Below, in pieces: positions 9,064 to 18,116 of a DNA stretch of 64,000 nt. Below the pieces are notes generated by a model. It did not search any database. It was not told where the DNA came from and was given only the letters and a program-made list of their open reading frames with translations. The stretch spans positions 1-64,000 of the forward strand of contig LXTR01000061.1 of the NCBI GenBank assembly GCA_001683825.1, in the 5' to 3' direction. The translations under genes and the position numbers were made by a program. Within the stretch, counting starts at the first letter, position 1. Each line of letters begins with the position of its first letter. The stretch comes from Flavobacteriaceae bacterium CP2B (GTDB lineage Bacteria; Bacteroidota; Bacteroidia; Flavobacteriales; Flavobacteriaceae).

Positions 9064-10728
9064 TTATGGCCGGTCTACGCTAAATCGCACATTTCTATTA
9101 ATTAACACTGATCGAACCCTTACCCTTAAGGTTGCCGGTTCCGAGGCGGTCGGCGGGCAGGAAGATGGCAATTTGATGGCAAGCAACCGGTACTGGTAGC
9201 CATTTTTGGACAGGGGGACCTGGTTGATGGTAAGGCCCAGGGTCTGGACCCCGGAATACTCCGACCCGTTTGCCAGGTCCGTGAAAGTAGCTCCGCCATC
9301 CGTACTGCGCTGCCATTGGTAGGCATTCGCCCCGGTGGCAGTGGCCGTAAACGCAGCGGCAGTGCCTGCAAATACCACCTGGTCGGGCCCAATGGTGGCT
9401 GTAGGGCGGTCGTCCCGGGATAAGGCTATGGCGGTACGGGAACTACTGGTGCAACCGGTGACCGTATTCCTGGCTTCGGCATAATAGGTGCCGGGACCGG
9501 CAGGGGTGTAACTGCCAGCCCCGGAAAGCAACAGGGTACCCCCTGAAGCCGAAGAATACCAGTCCACCGTTTCGCCGGCATTCACGGTGGCGGTTAGCGG
9601 GGGAACCGGGTCCCCGGAACAATAGGCCTGGTCTCCCCCGCTTACAGGCGCATTCACCACCGGGCAAAAGCAATTGGGCGAAGACACAGGCAGGTTGCGA
9701 GCACAGGAATTGGCCGCGGTTACCGTGGCCACCACATTTGTGCCACCCGGGACATTGGAGATGCGCCATCGGTTCGCCCCCAGGCTGGTTGCAGTCCCTG
9801 CGGTACTGGTAACCATACCTGAACTTACCGTCACCTCGAAGGCATAGGTATCGGTAATAAAATTACAGGAGGGCGCTTGTGACATGCTGATGGTTGGACC
9901 CGGTAAAATAGTAAGCTGTACCGCGGTACGGAAAAGGCTGCGCCGGTTGGAATCGATGTCATCCACGCTCTCGGCATAGTAGGTCACCGTACCCACTGTA
10001 CTCCAGGTTGGGCTAATCGCGCTACCCCCTTCTGAATTGGCAAACCATTCCACATAGGCATTTGCCGGCGGGGTGGCCGAGGCTGTAAGGGTTTGTATGG
10101 GGCTTTGGGCACATTCTGTCTGGTCCCCGTCGCTCTGGGGTGGTGGCAACGCGGACTCAATTTCCTCGAAGGAGTAGTCAGCCCCCCCATTGCCGTTACA
10201 GGTTGAGAATTTTTGGGTTCCAATGTAAATTACCTGGGAAGCGTTGCAGTTCTTGGAGGTACTGATCGTACCCCCGTAGTTCGCGATGATAGCGCCCTCC
10301 GGAAGACGCAGGTCTGCATTTTTCACCCATTCCAGTATACCATCGGCCTCTATGATCAGGTGTTGCAGGTCCAGGGTAAAATCGCCATTGTTGGGCAATA
10401 AAAGGATGTCGTCCCCACCGGAACGGTCTCCAATGACCAGATCGGTAATGGCATATGAGGTGATATCCACGTTTAGGGTAACGGTATTCCCATTGCCGAT
10501 CAACACCTCGCCCACGTTCGCGTTCTGGCCAGGATAGGCAATGGCCGCAGTCCAGGAAGTGCCGTTGTACCGTTGCCAAATGGTGGGATTGTTCCAATTG
10601 CCGCTGCCAATGGACCGATAATCCCCGGCCTGCTGTGACCAGCTGCAAAAAGGTAGTAGCCCCAGGAACACCAATGCCCCTAGCCGGATTAAAATACCTG
10701 TGCGGATGTCGTTTTTGTTATGCGGCAA
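9064..10728 (-). CDS. Secreted Ig-like repeat protein with variant tail motif
   Basis: 554 residues. No ATG precedes the signal peptide (RLGALVFLGLLPFCSWSQ), an in-frame TAA lies five codons upstream, and the first usable start is TTG at 10728, so a TTG start is likely. The mature N-terminus (DYRSIGSGNWNNPTIWQRYNG) is the start of a beta-helical domain common in flavobacterial secreted proteins. Several Ig-like modules follow (GDQTECAQSPIQTLTASATPPANAYVEW; GGDQAYCSGDPVPPLTATV), then a final module with YQWQRSTDGGATF. The end, VLINRNVRFSVDRP, aligns with the [12 protein letters not shown]-type tails of the next two genes. No enzymatic domain is apparent. The 375-bp gap upstream (10729-11103) contains only the terminator described separately. 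Confidence 0.8.
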   Translation of the reverse strand: MPHNKNDIRTGILIRLGALVFLGLLPFCSWSQQAGDYRSIGSGNWNNPTIWQRYNGTSWTAAIAYPGQNANVGEVLIGNGNTVTLNVDITSYAITDLVIGDRSGGDDILLLPNNGDFTLDLQHLIIEADGILEWVKNADLRLPEGAIIANYGGTISTSKNCNASQVIYIGTQKFSTCNGNGGADYSFEEIESALPPPQSDGDQTECAQSPIQTLTASATPPANAYVEWFANSEGGSAISPTWSTVGTVTYYAESVDDIDSNRRSLFRTAVQLTILPGPTISMSQAPSCNFITDTYAFEVTVSSGMVTSTAGTATSLGANRWRISNVPGGTNVVATVTAANSCARNLPVSSPNCFCPVVNAPVSGGDQAYCSGDPVPPLTATVNAGETVDWYSSASGGTLLLSGAGSYTPAGPGTYYAEARNTVTGCTSSSRTAIALSRDDRPTATIGPDQVVFAGTAAAFTATATGANAYQWQRSTDGGATFTDLANGSEYSGVQTLGLTINQVPLSKNGYQYRLLAIKLPSSCPPTASEPATLRVRVRSVLINRNVRFSVDRP

Positions 10729-11024
10729 GGTCCTTACTTCTGGTTAAACTCCGGGGAACCGGGAGCGTACTAATAACGGTACCGTAGCCATGCCAGGAGG
10801 AATCGGGCAGGTGCGTACAGGACCTGTGCCGAAGCCAAACTCCCACGGGGTAAAATAGCATAACGACCGCGTACCCTAAAGTACCCGACGCAGCCTTCCG
10901 GGACCCTCCAAAACAAAATAACTGAATGTCAGCCGGCAAATGGCTTTATTTGAACCGTTGACCCCTAAATTAGCCAAAACCCAGGGAAGCATGAAAGATT
11001 TGTTGTGAAGCTTTCGCTAGGACA

Positions 11025-11066
11025 GGCAAAAGTCCGGTATCCCGTAGTGACTGCCGGACTTTTGCC
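11025..11066 (-). terminator. Terminator behind the OmpA/PD40 gene
   Basis: A perfect 13-bp inverted repeat, GGCAAAAGTCCGG (11025-11037) and CCGGACTTTTGCC (11054-11066), flanks a 16-nt loop. It lies 38 nt past the stop of the minus-strand operon ending at 11104. The run of U falls within the stem, as in many Bacteroidota terminators; there is no separate U tract. Confidence 0.6.
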
Positions 11067-11103
11067 CATACTTTAATCAACTATGTAAAAATCGAATTGG
11101 CTC

Positions 11104-13038
11104 CTATTCCAGGATGATAAACTCCGAGCGCCGGTTGCGCTGGTGTTGTTCGGAAGTACAGCGAACCCCGTCATCACATTCATTCACAAGGCGGCTTTCC
11201 CCGTAGCCCTCTCCTACAAGGCGGTCCGCGGAAATCCCTTTGGAGATCATGTAGGCCACCGTGGCATCTGCCCGTTTTTGAGATAGCCAGAGGTTATAGG
11301 CATCCGGGCCACGACTGTCTGTATGGGAATTGGCCTTAATTTTAAGGCTGGGGTATTTCTCCATGGCGGCGATCACCTTCTGTATTTCCACCTCCGCATC
11401 CGGGCGGATATTGTATTTATCAAAGTCAAAGTAGATCGTACTCAACTGGAGCAACTTGGCCAGGTCGTCCCCAAAACCGGCGGTCACGGTTTCCCGCTCC
11501 AGGTAAAAATCCATTACGCGCGGCTTGCCGTCGGAAACACCCAGGTATTCTTCCGCCGGGATATACCCTTCCATGGCGGCCCTAATAAAGTTCCCCTGGT
11601 TGCAGTCGCAACTAAGGGTATATTCCCCTTCCGAGTCCGTGAAGGTCGAAAGCACTTCTTCGTTTTTCTCGTCAATGACCTTGACCGTAGCCCCCACCAG
11701 CTCCTGGTTGGAGATCTTGTCCCGTACCGTTCCCGTAATGGGTTGAATACACTCAAATACAAGTGGCCTGGTTTCCAGGAAGCTGTAGATATCATCCTGG
11801 CCCATACCGCCCTCCCTGTTGGAGGCAAAATACCCTTTCCGGGTTTCTTCCGAAAAGATGAAACTGAAATCGTCGAACTTGCTGTTGACCGCCTCCCCGA
11901 CGTTCAGGATGGGTCCCTGGTAATCTTCCCGTTTTATTTTGGTGGCAAAAACATCCAGGCCACCCAATCCCGGGTGCCCATCCGAAGAAAAATACAGGAT
12001 TTCCTCGCTGGTGACAAAGGGAAAGGTTTCCCGTGCCTCGGTATTGATGTTGTTCCCAAGGTTTATGGGGGTCCCGAAAGTACCGTCTTTATTGATGGCC
12101 ACCTTGTAGAGGTCTGACTGCCCCAAACTACCCGGCATATCGGAGGCAAAATACAGGGTTTTACCATCGGGGCCGAGGCTGGGGTGGGCCACGGAATACG
12201 CGTCACTATTGAAGGGCAGTTCCTCCAGGATGGCCCACTGCCCATCCTCCTTGGTCGCCCTGAAAATTTTTAGCCGGACAAATCCTTCCTCATCCCGGAC
12301 GTATTTCCCCTCTTTAAAATTGTTCCTTGTAAAATACAGACTATTGCCATCGGGGGAAAGCACCGAGGTTGATTCGTGCATACGGGAGTTCACCCCCTCC
12401 ACTTTTACCACCTTGTTTTGGGAAACACTGTCGGCGTTTACTTTATATAGGTCCAGGAAATCTGTGGAAGTCCAGCTATGCCGGTATCTGGCCAGGTTGC
12501 CCGTATCGCGGTCCGAAGAAAATATGAGGCCTTTTTCGTAAAACGCGGGGGCAAAATCGGAATAGGCGGAATTGTATTCAAAGGGGGCCAGCTCATAGCG
12601 ACCCGAGTTCTTCTTGATGTCTTCCCGGTAACCCTCAATATTCCGGAGCCGGAAGGCCCGCACGTCTTCCGAGGTAAGATCCGCGAACCGGGCGAGGGCC
12701 TCATCAGAAGCATCGTATTGCCCCAGCGATTTCAGGGTTTGCCCGTAACGGAAGTAGTATTCAGGCCCGGATTCGGCGGGGAATTCCTCAACCAGCCGTT
12801 TGAATACCTTGGCCGCCTCATCATATTTAGCCGTAAAGTAGTATGCGTTCCCCAACCGCTGCAGCAGGTCTGCAGATACATAGCCCTTGTCCAGGACTTT
12901 TTGATAGATATCGATGGCGGGCCTGAAGGAATAGCTTTGGTATTCTTCATTGGCCTTCGTCATCAGCCGCTCCTGGGCAAAGCCCATCCCGGTGAATGCG
13001 AGGCCGATGTATAGTGTTATTAATACTCTTTTAATCAT
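11104..13038 (-). CDS. OmpA-family protein with TPR, PD40 propeller and carboxypeptidase-regulatory domain
   Basis: I use the ATG at 13038 (644 residues); a GTG nine bases upstream is possible. Signal peptide MIKRVLITLYIGLAFTGMGFAQ. TPR-like helices cover about 25-145 (AIDIYQKVLDKGYVSADLLQRLGNAYYFTAKYDEA as motif region), then PD40/WD40-like blades from about 160 to 420 (GLIFSSDRDTGN, SLYFTRNNF, TLYFASDMPGSLG, ILYFSSDGHPGLGGLDVF). Next is a carboxypeptidase-regulatory-like Ig fold, about 430-510, and an OmpA peptidoglycan-binding domain at the end (IYFDFDKYNIRPDAEVEI ... GYGESRLV). Proteins of this architecture regularly follow PorP/SprF genes. It should sit at the outer membrane or periplasm and anchor the partner to peptidoglycan. 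It is last in a three-gene operon, about 10 bp behind the SprF-like gene. Confidence 0.92.
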   Translation of the reverse strand: MIKRVLITLYIGLAFTGMGFAQERLMTKANEEYQSYSFRPAIDIYQKVLDKGYVSADLLQRLGNAYYFTAKYDEAAKVFKRLVEEFPAESGPEYYFRYGQTLKSLGQYDASDEALARFADLTSEDVRAFRLRNIEGYREDIKKNSGRYELAPFEYNSAYSDFAPAFYEKGLIFSSDRDTGNLARYRHSWTSTDFLDLYKVNADSVSQNKVVKVEGVNSRMHESTSVLSPDGNSLYFTRNNFKEGKYVRDEEGFVRLKIFRATKEDGQWAILEELPFNSDAYSVAHPSLGPDGKTLYFASDMPGSLGQSDLYKVAINKDGTFGTPINLGNNINTEARETFPFVTSEEILYFSSDGHPGLGGLDVFATKIKREDYQGPILNVGEAVNSKFDDFSFIFSEETRKGYFASNREGGMGQDDIYSFLETRPLVFECIQPITGTVRDKISNQELVGATVKVIDEKNEEVLSTFTDSEGEYTLSCDCNQGNFIRAAMEGYIPAEEYLGVSDGKPRVMDFYLERETVTAGFGDDLAKLLQLSTIYFDFDKYNIRPDAEVEIQKVIAAMEKYPSLKIKANSHTDSRGPDAYNLWLSQKRADATVAYMISKGISADRLVGEGYGESRLVNECDDGVRCTSEQHQRNRRSEFIILE

Positions 13039-13048
13039 TTTTGGCACT

Positions 13049-14002
13049 TTAGAAGAATCTGGGCGAAATGGTGCGGTTGAACGACCGTATTAATTCGAAT
13101 CTCAAAAAGACTTCGAAAGAACCGTCATTGAATTGGGTTCCTCCAAGTTCAGTGGTTTCCCTGTCATAGGCCAGGCCCAGCATAAACTGGTCCGAAATCT
13201 GGAATCCCACAAGGGCACTCAGCGCAGCATCCCAACGGTAGGCCGCGCCCAGCGAAAATTTCTCGTTGATCAGGAAACTGGTGGACAGGTCTACCTGGAT
13301 GGGGGCTCCGCCCACCACTTTGGTCAGCAAGGCCGGCTTGAATTTCAGGAAGGGGTTGAGTTCAAATACATAGCCCGTGATAAAATAAAAATTAATGCGT
13401 TCCGTGGACAGGAATTGGACCGAGTTGGCATCCCTTTGGGAATTATCAAAATGATCGGTTTCAAGCACATTGGGGGCCGAAAGGCCGGCATAGAACCTAT
13501 CGGTGTGGTAATAAAAGCCGAGGCCAAAATTTGGCGAAAACCGATTTTCGATGTTATCGCCGGTGATGGGTTCGTTATCAAAGTTATTCAACCCGTTGAA
13601 ATCCAGGTTGAGGAGGTGGCCACCCGCTTTCAGACCGAAGGACATCCTGGCATCCTGGGACACGTTCAGGGTATAGGATATCACCGCGTCAAAATAGGTT
13701 TCCTGAACCGTACCGTCGCCGATGTCGTCATTGACCACCGAAATACCATACCCTACCCGGCTGTCCCTGATCGGAGAATGCAGGTTCAGGGTCTGGGTTT
13801 TTGGAGACCCTTCCAGCCCTACCCACTGTGCCCGGTACAGGGCCGCAGCTGTCAGCTGCCCGCGAGACCCCGCGTAAGCCGGGTTCACGCTCATGGTATT
13901 GTACATGTACTGGGTATACTGGGCATCCTGCTGCGCCTGCACGCCAACATAGAGAAGGCCGGTAAACAAAAGCGTCAGGAGTAGGTTTTTTTTGGTTGTC
14001 AT
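13049..14002 (-). CDS. PorP/SprF-family T9SS outer-membrane protein
   Basis: 317 residues with signal peptide MTTKKNLLLTLLFTGLLYVGVQAQ, followed by the family hallmark QDAQYTQYMYNTMSVNPAYAGSRG and a series of amphipathic beta strands ending in an aromatic residue (SFNRTISPRFF), as expected for an outer-membrane beta-barrel. PorP/SprF proteins are tied to type IX secretion; SprF is needed for delivery of the gliding adhesin SprB. This gene lies 15 bp behind a gene for a protein with a type B sorting domain and immediately before an OmpA/PD40 gene. I infer that it is the dedicated secretion or attachment partner of that upstream protein. Confidence 0.93.
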   Translation of the reverse strand: MTTKKNLLLTLLFTGLLYVGVQAQQDAQYTQYMYNTMSVNPAYAGSRGQLTAAALYRAQWVGLEGSPKTQTLNLHSPIRDSRVGYGISVVNDDIGDGTVQETYFDAVISYTLNVSQDARMSFGLKAGGHLLNLDFNGLNNFDNEPITGDNIENRFSPNFGLGFYYHTDRFYAGLSAPNVLETDHFDNSQRDANSVQFLSTERINFYFITGYVFELNPFLKFKPALLTKVVGGAPIQVDLSTSFLINEKFSLGAAYRWDAALSALVGFQISDQFMLGLAYDRETTELGGTQFNDGSFEVFLRFELIRSFNRTISPRFF

Positions 14003-14017
14003 GTGGTATCCAAACTA

Positions 14018-17000
14018 TTATTTGCTGATATAAAGGTATCCGCTATCCGTAATGTTTTCCTGCTCTTTCTGATATTCAAAGATATAGAAATATACGCCCG
14101 CAGGCAGGTAATCTCCTGAACTTACCGTAGACCTCCCTCTGGACCGGCCATCAAATACATTGTTCTGGTTGTTATAATTGTTGCCCTCGTAGACGGCAAT
14201 ACCCCAACGGTTAAAAATCCTCAGTGAATTGTTGGGTACGGTCTTTACCCCCCGGATAAACAGGAAATCATTCCTTCCATCCCCATTGGGGGTCACCATC
14301 TGGTTCACTTCAATCGACTCTTCCGCGGTAGAAAACACTTCTACCGTCACCGTGGCCGTATCGCATCTATCGGGCACCCCGGTGTCACAAATCATATAAT
14401 CAATGGTGTAGGTACCGGCATTGGTCCCCGGGGCCACCGTTACACTCCCATCTTCGTTGATCGTCAGCGGTCCGGTTGGGTTGGAAGTAAGTACCACATC
14501 AAGGGGGTCGACAGGAGCCCCATTCAGGGTGTCGTTATCAAGCACATCGCTTCCAGGCACCGTGCCCCCGGTGACCCCATCCACGGGCACCGCGCTATAG
14601 TCATCGTCTACCGCGTCTATGGCACCCACTCCTGGCCCGACGGCTACCGATACCGTGGCGGTATCACAATTCTCGGGGTCGGCCAGCTCACAAATCGTAT
14701 AATCGATCGTATAGGTACCTTCAGCCGTTCCTGGGGCCACATTCACACTGCCATCCCCGTTCACGGTCAGTGGTCCGTCCGGGGTGGAAGACAGCTCAAT
14801 TTCGGCCGGGTTCACGGCGGCCCCATCCAAAGTGTCGTTGTCCAGGACATTGCTATCCGCTACGATGCCTCCGGTATCCCCATCAACGGGAACCTGGCTA
14901 AAGTCGTCATCAACGGCATCAATAGCGCCCATGCCGGGGATCACCACCACGGTTACCGTGGCCGTATCGCAATTTTCAGGATCTGCCAACTCACAAATCG
15001 TATAATCAATGGTATAGGTTCCTTCCTCCGTGCCTGGGGCTACCACCACACTGCCATCCCCATTGACCGTAAGAGGTCCTGTCGGAGTGGAAGTCAGTAC
15101 AATATCGCCAGGGTCCAGGGGCTCCCCATTCAGGGTATCATTGAATAGCACATTGCCATCGGCCACGATACCGCCCGTATCCCCGTCAATCGGGATCTGG
15201 CTAAAGTCATCATCTACCGCATCAATCGTACCCTGTAGGACCGAGATGGTCACCGTGGCTGAAGCGCAGACATCCGGATCAGGATCGGTATTGCACACTT
15301 CATAGACAATGGTCACCGTGGTATTGGCCTCTTCCGCTGGCGCCAAATAGGTCAGTTCACCGGTATCGGCATCAAAAACGACGGTCCCGGTAGCATTGCC
15401 CCCAATTTGGCTAATGGAGGTGGTCCCCAAATTGTTGGGGGCGTTATTGGGCAAGTAATCGTCGTTCTCCAATATATTGATTACCAGTTCGGTCAGTGGC
15501 TGTGTGCTACCGCTATCATCCAGAGCAGTGGCCTCCAGGGGGTGTGGATCCGTACCGTTGGGATTGCCGTCATTATCGCAATCCAGGTTGTTCCATGCTT
15601 CAGACGGGCTAAGGGTCTGACTGGCCAGGAGGAGGTCGCAGGGGTCCAGCGGGTCTGTGCCATCTCCCACTTCGTCCGAATTGGTCACCCCGTCGCCATC
15701 ACAGTCCAGGCTGTCCCATACGGCGGTCGTTGTCACGGTCTGGTGTGCGAGCACAAACTCGCAGGGATCAAAGGGGTCTGTCTCATCCTCTATTTCGTCT
15801 TCATTGGTCACACCATCCCCATCACAATCGGCGACCAGGTAGTCCCCGCTTTGCGCCAGGGTGATGCTAGCCGGTTCAAAGGAACAGGGATCCAAAGGAT
15901 CTGTCCCGTCCTCCACTTCATCGGAATTGGTCACCCCGTCCCCATCACAATCCAGGGCGTTCCACTCGCTTGAAGGGTCTACGGTCTGGCTTGCCAGGAT
16001 AAAGTCGCAAGGATCCGCCGGGTCTGTACCATCGTCAATTTCATCTTCATTGGTCACCCCGTCCCCGTCGCAGTCGGCCACCAGGTAGTCGCCGCTTTGC
16101 TCCAGGGTAATACTTGCCGGTTCAAAAGAACAGGGATCCAGGGGGTCTGTCCCGTCCGCGACTTCATCGGAATTGGTCACGCCGTCCCCATCACAATCAA
16201 GGGCATCCCACGCTTCTGAGGGGTCTACGGTCTGGTGCGCGAGGATAAAGTCGCATGGATCGGTCGAATCTGTCCCGTCTGTGGTTTCATCATCATCGGT
16301 GACCCCGTCCCCGTCTGTATCCCCTGAGCCATCGGGATCCAGGTAATCCGGGGTTCCATCTTCGTCTGTATCGTCATTGGTGGGGTCCCCGTCTTCATCG
16401 GCATCCTCATCGGGGGTATCGATATCGTCCCCGTCATCGTCAAAATCACGGTAATTCACATCTTCGGTCCCATCGGTGTCCGGAAGGTCGTTGGCCGGGT
16501 CATCTATTTCGTCGTTCACATCGAAACCGTCATTCACATCTTCTCCCTCATAGCCGTCATCGAGCCCGTCACCATCGGCATCCGTACCCAGGAAAGCCTG
16601 ATCGGGAACCCCGTCAAAATTAAAATCGTTGCCTTCGTTGTTATCCGGCACCAAATCATTGTCGGAATCCGGGTCCAGGTAGTCGGGTTGGTCTTCCCCA
16701 TCGGTATTCACAGGGTGCAGTCCTTCGTCCCCGCTGCCTTCATAGGCATCATCTAGTCCGTCCCCGTCTGAATCATTCCCGGAGGGCGAGATATATCCCG
16801 CGGTGGTTTGGGCCTCCACATTGTCGGGGATGCCATCGTCATCCGAATCGATATCCCTGAAATCCGGGTACTTGCAATTATCGGAATTTATGGGGGTAAT
16901 GCCCTCCCCGGAACCTGGATGGTCCTCGTAGTGGTCATCCAATCCATTGCCATCGGTATCTATCCCACAAGGCGCCTGGTATTGGTGCGGGTTTTGTGCC

Positions 17001-17704
17001 TCCACATTATCGGGGATCCCGTCATTGTCAGAATCGATGTCCCTGAAATCCGGTTCTGCGTCATGGTCGGTATTCAACGGGGTTATCCCTTCCCCGGAAC
17101 CCGGGCTCGACTCATAGTGGTCGTCCAGGCCATTCCCGTCAAGGTCCACCCCGCAAGGTGGCTGGTAACCCGCACTGGTCTGGGCTTCGACATTGTCAAG
17201 GATGCCATCGTTGTCCGAGTCTATATCCAGGTAATCGGGAATGTTGTCTCCATCGGTATCCACTGGGATCAGCCCACCACAGGCCCCCGGATGGGCTTCG
17301 TAATGATCATCCAGGCCGTTGCCATCGGCATCCACCCCACAAGGGGCCTGAAAAGAAGCCGTCAGCTGGGCCTCCACGTTATCCAGGATGCCGTCATTGT
17401 CCGAATCGATATCCAAATAATTTGGGATCCCATCGCCATCCGTGTCCGAAGGATTGGTCCAATGCTTGTTGTCGCCATCCTCATTCAGATCTTCGAGGGG
17501 ATCGATAATCCCATCGTTATCATCATCTATATCCTTATTGTCGGGCACCCCATCTCCATCGGTATCGGTAAATACGACATAGGGGCCTACAGGGTCAGAA
17601 ATATGGTTAAAGGAAGAGGTCAGGCCAGGCACCAAAAGGCAGGTGATCACAAAAATGCCATGAAAAAAGCTCTTCCTAAGCTTGGCTGGGGTAAAGTTGT
17701 CCAT
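14018..17704 (-). CDS. T9SS type B (gliding-associated C-terminal domain) surface protein with type 3 and cadherin-like repeats
   Basis: 1228 residues, ATG at 17704, signal segment [19 protein letters not shown]. Residues about 45-740 are extremely Asp-rich thrombospondin type 3 repeats ([53 protein letters not shown]), expected to bind many Ca2+ ions. Residues about 750-1130 hold cadherin-like modules, the last three near-identical over about 101 residues ([20 protein letters not shown] ... [22 protein letters not shown]). The C-terminus carries the type B sorting domain: [54 protein letters not shown]. It should be exported by T9SS and displayed on the surface. It leads the operon with the SprF-like and OmpA/PD40 genes, an arrangement like sprB-sprF. 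Confidence 0.93.
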   Translation of the reverse strand: MDNFTPAKLRKSFFHGIFVITCLLVPGLTSSFNHISDPVGPYVVFTDTDGDGVPDNKDIDDDNDGIIDPLEDLNEDGDNKHWTNPSDTDGDGIPNYLDIDSDNDGILDNVEAQLTASFQAPCGVDADGNGLDDHYEAHPGACGGLIPVDTDGDNIPDYLDIDSDNDGILDNVEAQTSAGYQPPCGVDLDGNGLDDHYESSPGSGEGITPLNTDHDAEPDFRDIDSDNDGIPDNVEAQNPHQYQAPCGIDTDGNGLDDHYEDHPGSGEGITPINSDNCKYPDFRDIDSDDDGIPDNVEAQTTAGYISPSGNDSDGDGLDDAYEGSGDEGLHPVNTDGEDQPDYLDPDSDNDLVPDNNEGNDFNFDGVPDQAFLGTDADGDGLDDGYEGEDVNDGFDVNDEIDDPANDLPDTDGTEDVNYRDFDDDGDDIDTPDEDADEDGDPTNDDTDEDGTPDYLDPDGSGDTDGDGVTDDDETTDGTDSTDPCDFILAHQTVDPSEAWDALDCDGDGVTNSDEVADGTDPLDPCSFEPASITLEQSGDYLVADCDGDGVTNEDEIDDGTDPADPCDFILASQTVDPSSEWNALDCDGDGVTNSDEVEDGTDPLDPCSFEPASITLAQSGDYLVADCDGDGVTNEDEIEDETDPFDPCEFVLAHQTVTTTAVWDSLDCDGDGVTNSDEVGDGTDPLDPCDLLLASQTLSPSEAWNNLDCDNDGNPNGTDPHPLEATALDDSGSTQPLTELVINILENDDYLPNNAPNNLGTTSISQIGGNATGTVVFDADTGELTYLAPAEEANTTVTIVYEVCNTDPDPDVCASATVTISVLQGTIDAVDDDFSQIPIDGDTGGIVADGNVLFNDTLNGEPLDPGDIVLTSTPTGPLTVNGDGSVVVAPGTEEGTYTIDYTICELADPENCDTATVTVVVIPGMGAIDAVDDDFSQVPVDGDTGGIVADSNVLDNDTLDGAAVNPAEIELSSTPDGPLTVNGDGSVNVAPGTAEGTYTIDYTICELADPENCDTATVSVAVGPGVGAIDAVDDDYSAVPVDGVTGGTVPGSDVLDNDTLNGAPVDPLDVVLTSNPTGPLTINEDGSVTVAPGTNAGTYTIDYMICDTGVPDRCDTATVTVEVFSTAEESIEVNQMVTPNGDGRNDFLFIRGVKTVPNNSLRIFNRWGIAVYEGNNYNNQNNVFDGRSRGRSTVSSGDYLPAGVYFYIFEYQKEQENITDSGYLYISK
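14585..15235 (-). repeat. Tandem 303-bp cadherin-like repeats in the type B surface protein
   Basis: The segment coding for AVDDD(F/Y)S.(I/V)P(I/V)DG recurs near 14599, 14901 and 15203, a spacing of about 303 bp (101 codons). The three modules differ by scattered substitutions, mainly in the loops after the DGDTGG motif. Each module ends in a C-x-L/T-x-x-P-x-x-C-D-T-A-T-V pattern. Confidence 0.75.
15590..16270 (-). repeat. Asp-rich type 3 repeats with 246-bp higher-order period
   Basis: Units of 41 codons alternate in two forms: one carrying [23 protein letters not shown], the other DFILA.QTVDPS.(A/E)[10 protein letters not shown]. The pair repeats about every 246 bp; for instance the caggtagtc(c/g)ccgct stretch lies near 15836 and 16082. 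Each unit contributes a DCDGDGVTN(S/E)DE calcium-binding loop and one Cys pair. Confidence 0.75.
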
Positions 17705-17967
17705 AAATGATAGTTTTCATCTTAAACGTATCACCATGGCAGGCAGAAAATAAGATCTGTAAGAAGTCTGGGGACTCTGAAATACACTGCAAGATATAGT
17801 TAATATAGGATTCGACAAATTGTTTTGAAAACTTAAATAGGCATATCTCCGCCAACATCCATATTAATCGATAAAGCGTTCATTCACAACCGCCTGCCGG
17901 CCGATTATCCGCATAAAATCGCCTTAAATCCCGGCGTCCGATGTACCGTTACCGGATATTCCTGCCG

Positions 17968-17999
17968 TTGGTCGATGTAATGGCTCCGGGGTACTTTTG
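17968..17999 (+). promoter_or_regulatory. Candidate distal promoter for prfC
   Basis: TTG (17968-17970), a 21-bp spacer and TACTTTTG (17992-17999) match the Bacteroidota pattern TTG-N19to21-TAnnTTTG. It lies in the 412-bp divergent gap between the type B surface gene and prfC. No clear matching promoter was found for the divergent surface gene. Confidence 0.45.
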
Positions 18000-18072
18000 G
18001 GGAAGGTTTCCGGCCGTTCGGGGAAGAAAGGTATCCCGCCCGCATACCGGTAATAAATGCCCCTGGCCTGGG

Positions 18073-18101
18073 GTTTAGAAGATCAAAAATCGGTACTTTT
18101 G
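18073..18101 (+). promoter_or_regulatory. Candidate proximal promoter for prfC
   Basis: TACTTTTG at 18094-18101 is a perfect -7 element; the -33 part is weak (TTTA at 18073-18076, 17-bp spacer). Start of transcription would fall near 18107, only about 10 nt before the prfC ATG at 18117, which argues against initiation at the in-frame upstream ATG at 18057. Confidence 0.4.
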
Positions 18102-18116
18102 CCAAAATTTTCCTGG

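Noticed and set aside
10718-10939. 73-codon minus-strand frame upstream of the Ig-like protein
   Set aside because: Overlaps the start of the Ig-like gene, has no recognisable features, and its composition looks non-coding.
16808-17710. 300-codon plus-strand frame opposite the type 3 repeats, rich in I/V-G-I/D
   Set aside because: Complement of repeated Asp codons (gtc/atc); repeat pattern is inherited from the real minus-strand gene.
18057-18116. Upstream in-frame start for prfC (20 extra residues)
   Set aside because: Extra residues are unlike RF3, the shorter form matches the usual length exactly, and a proximal -7 element sits just before the later ATG.
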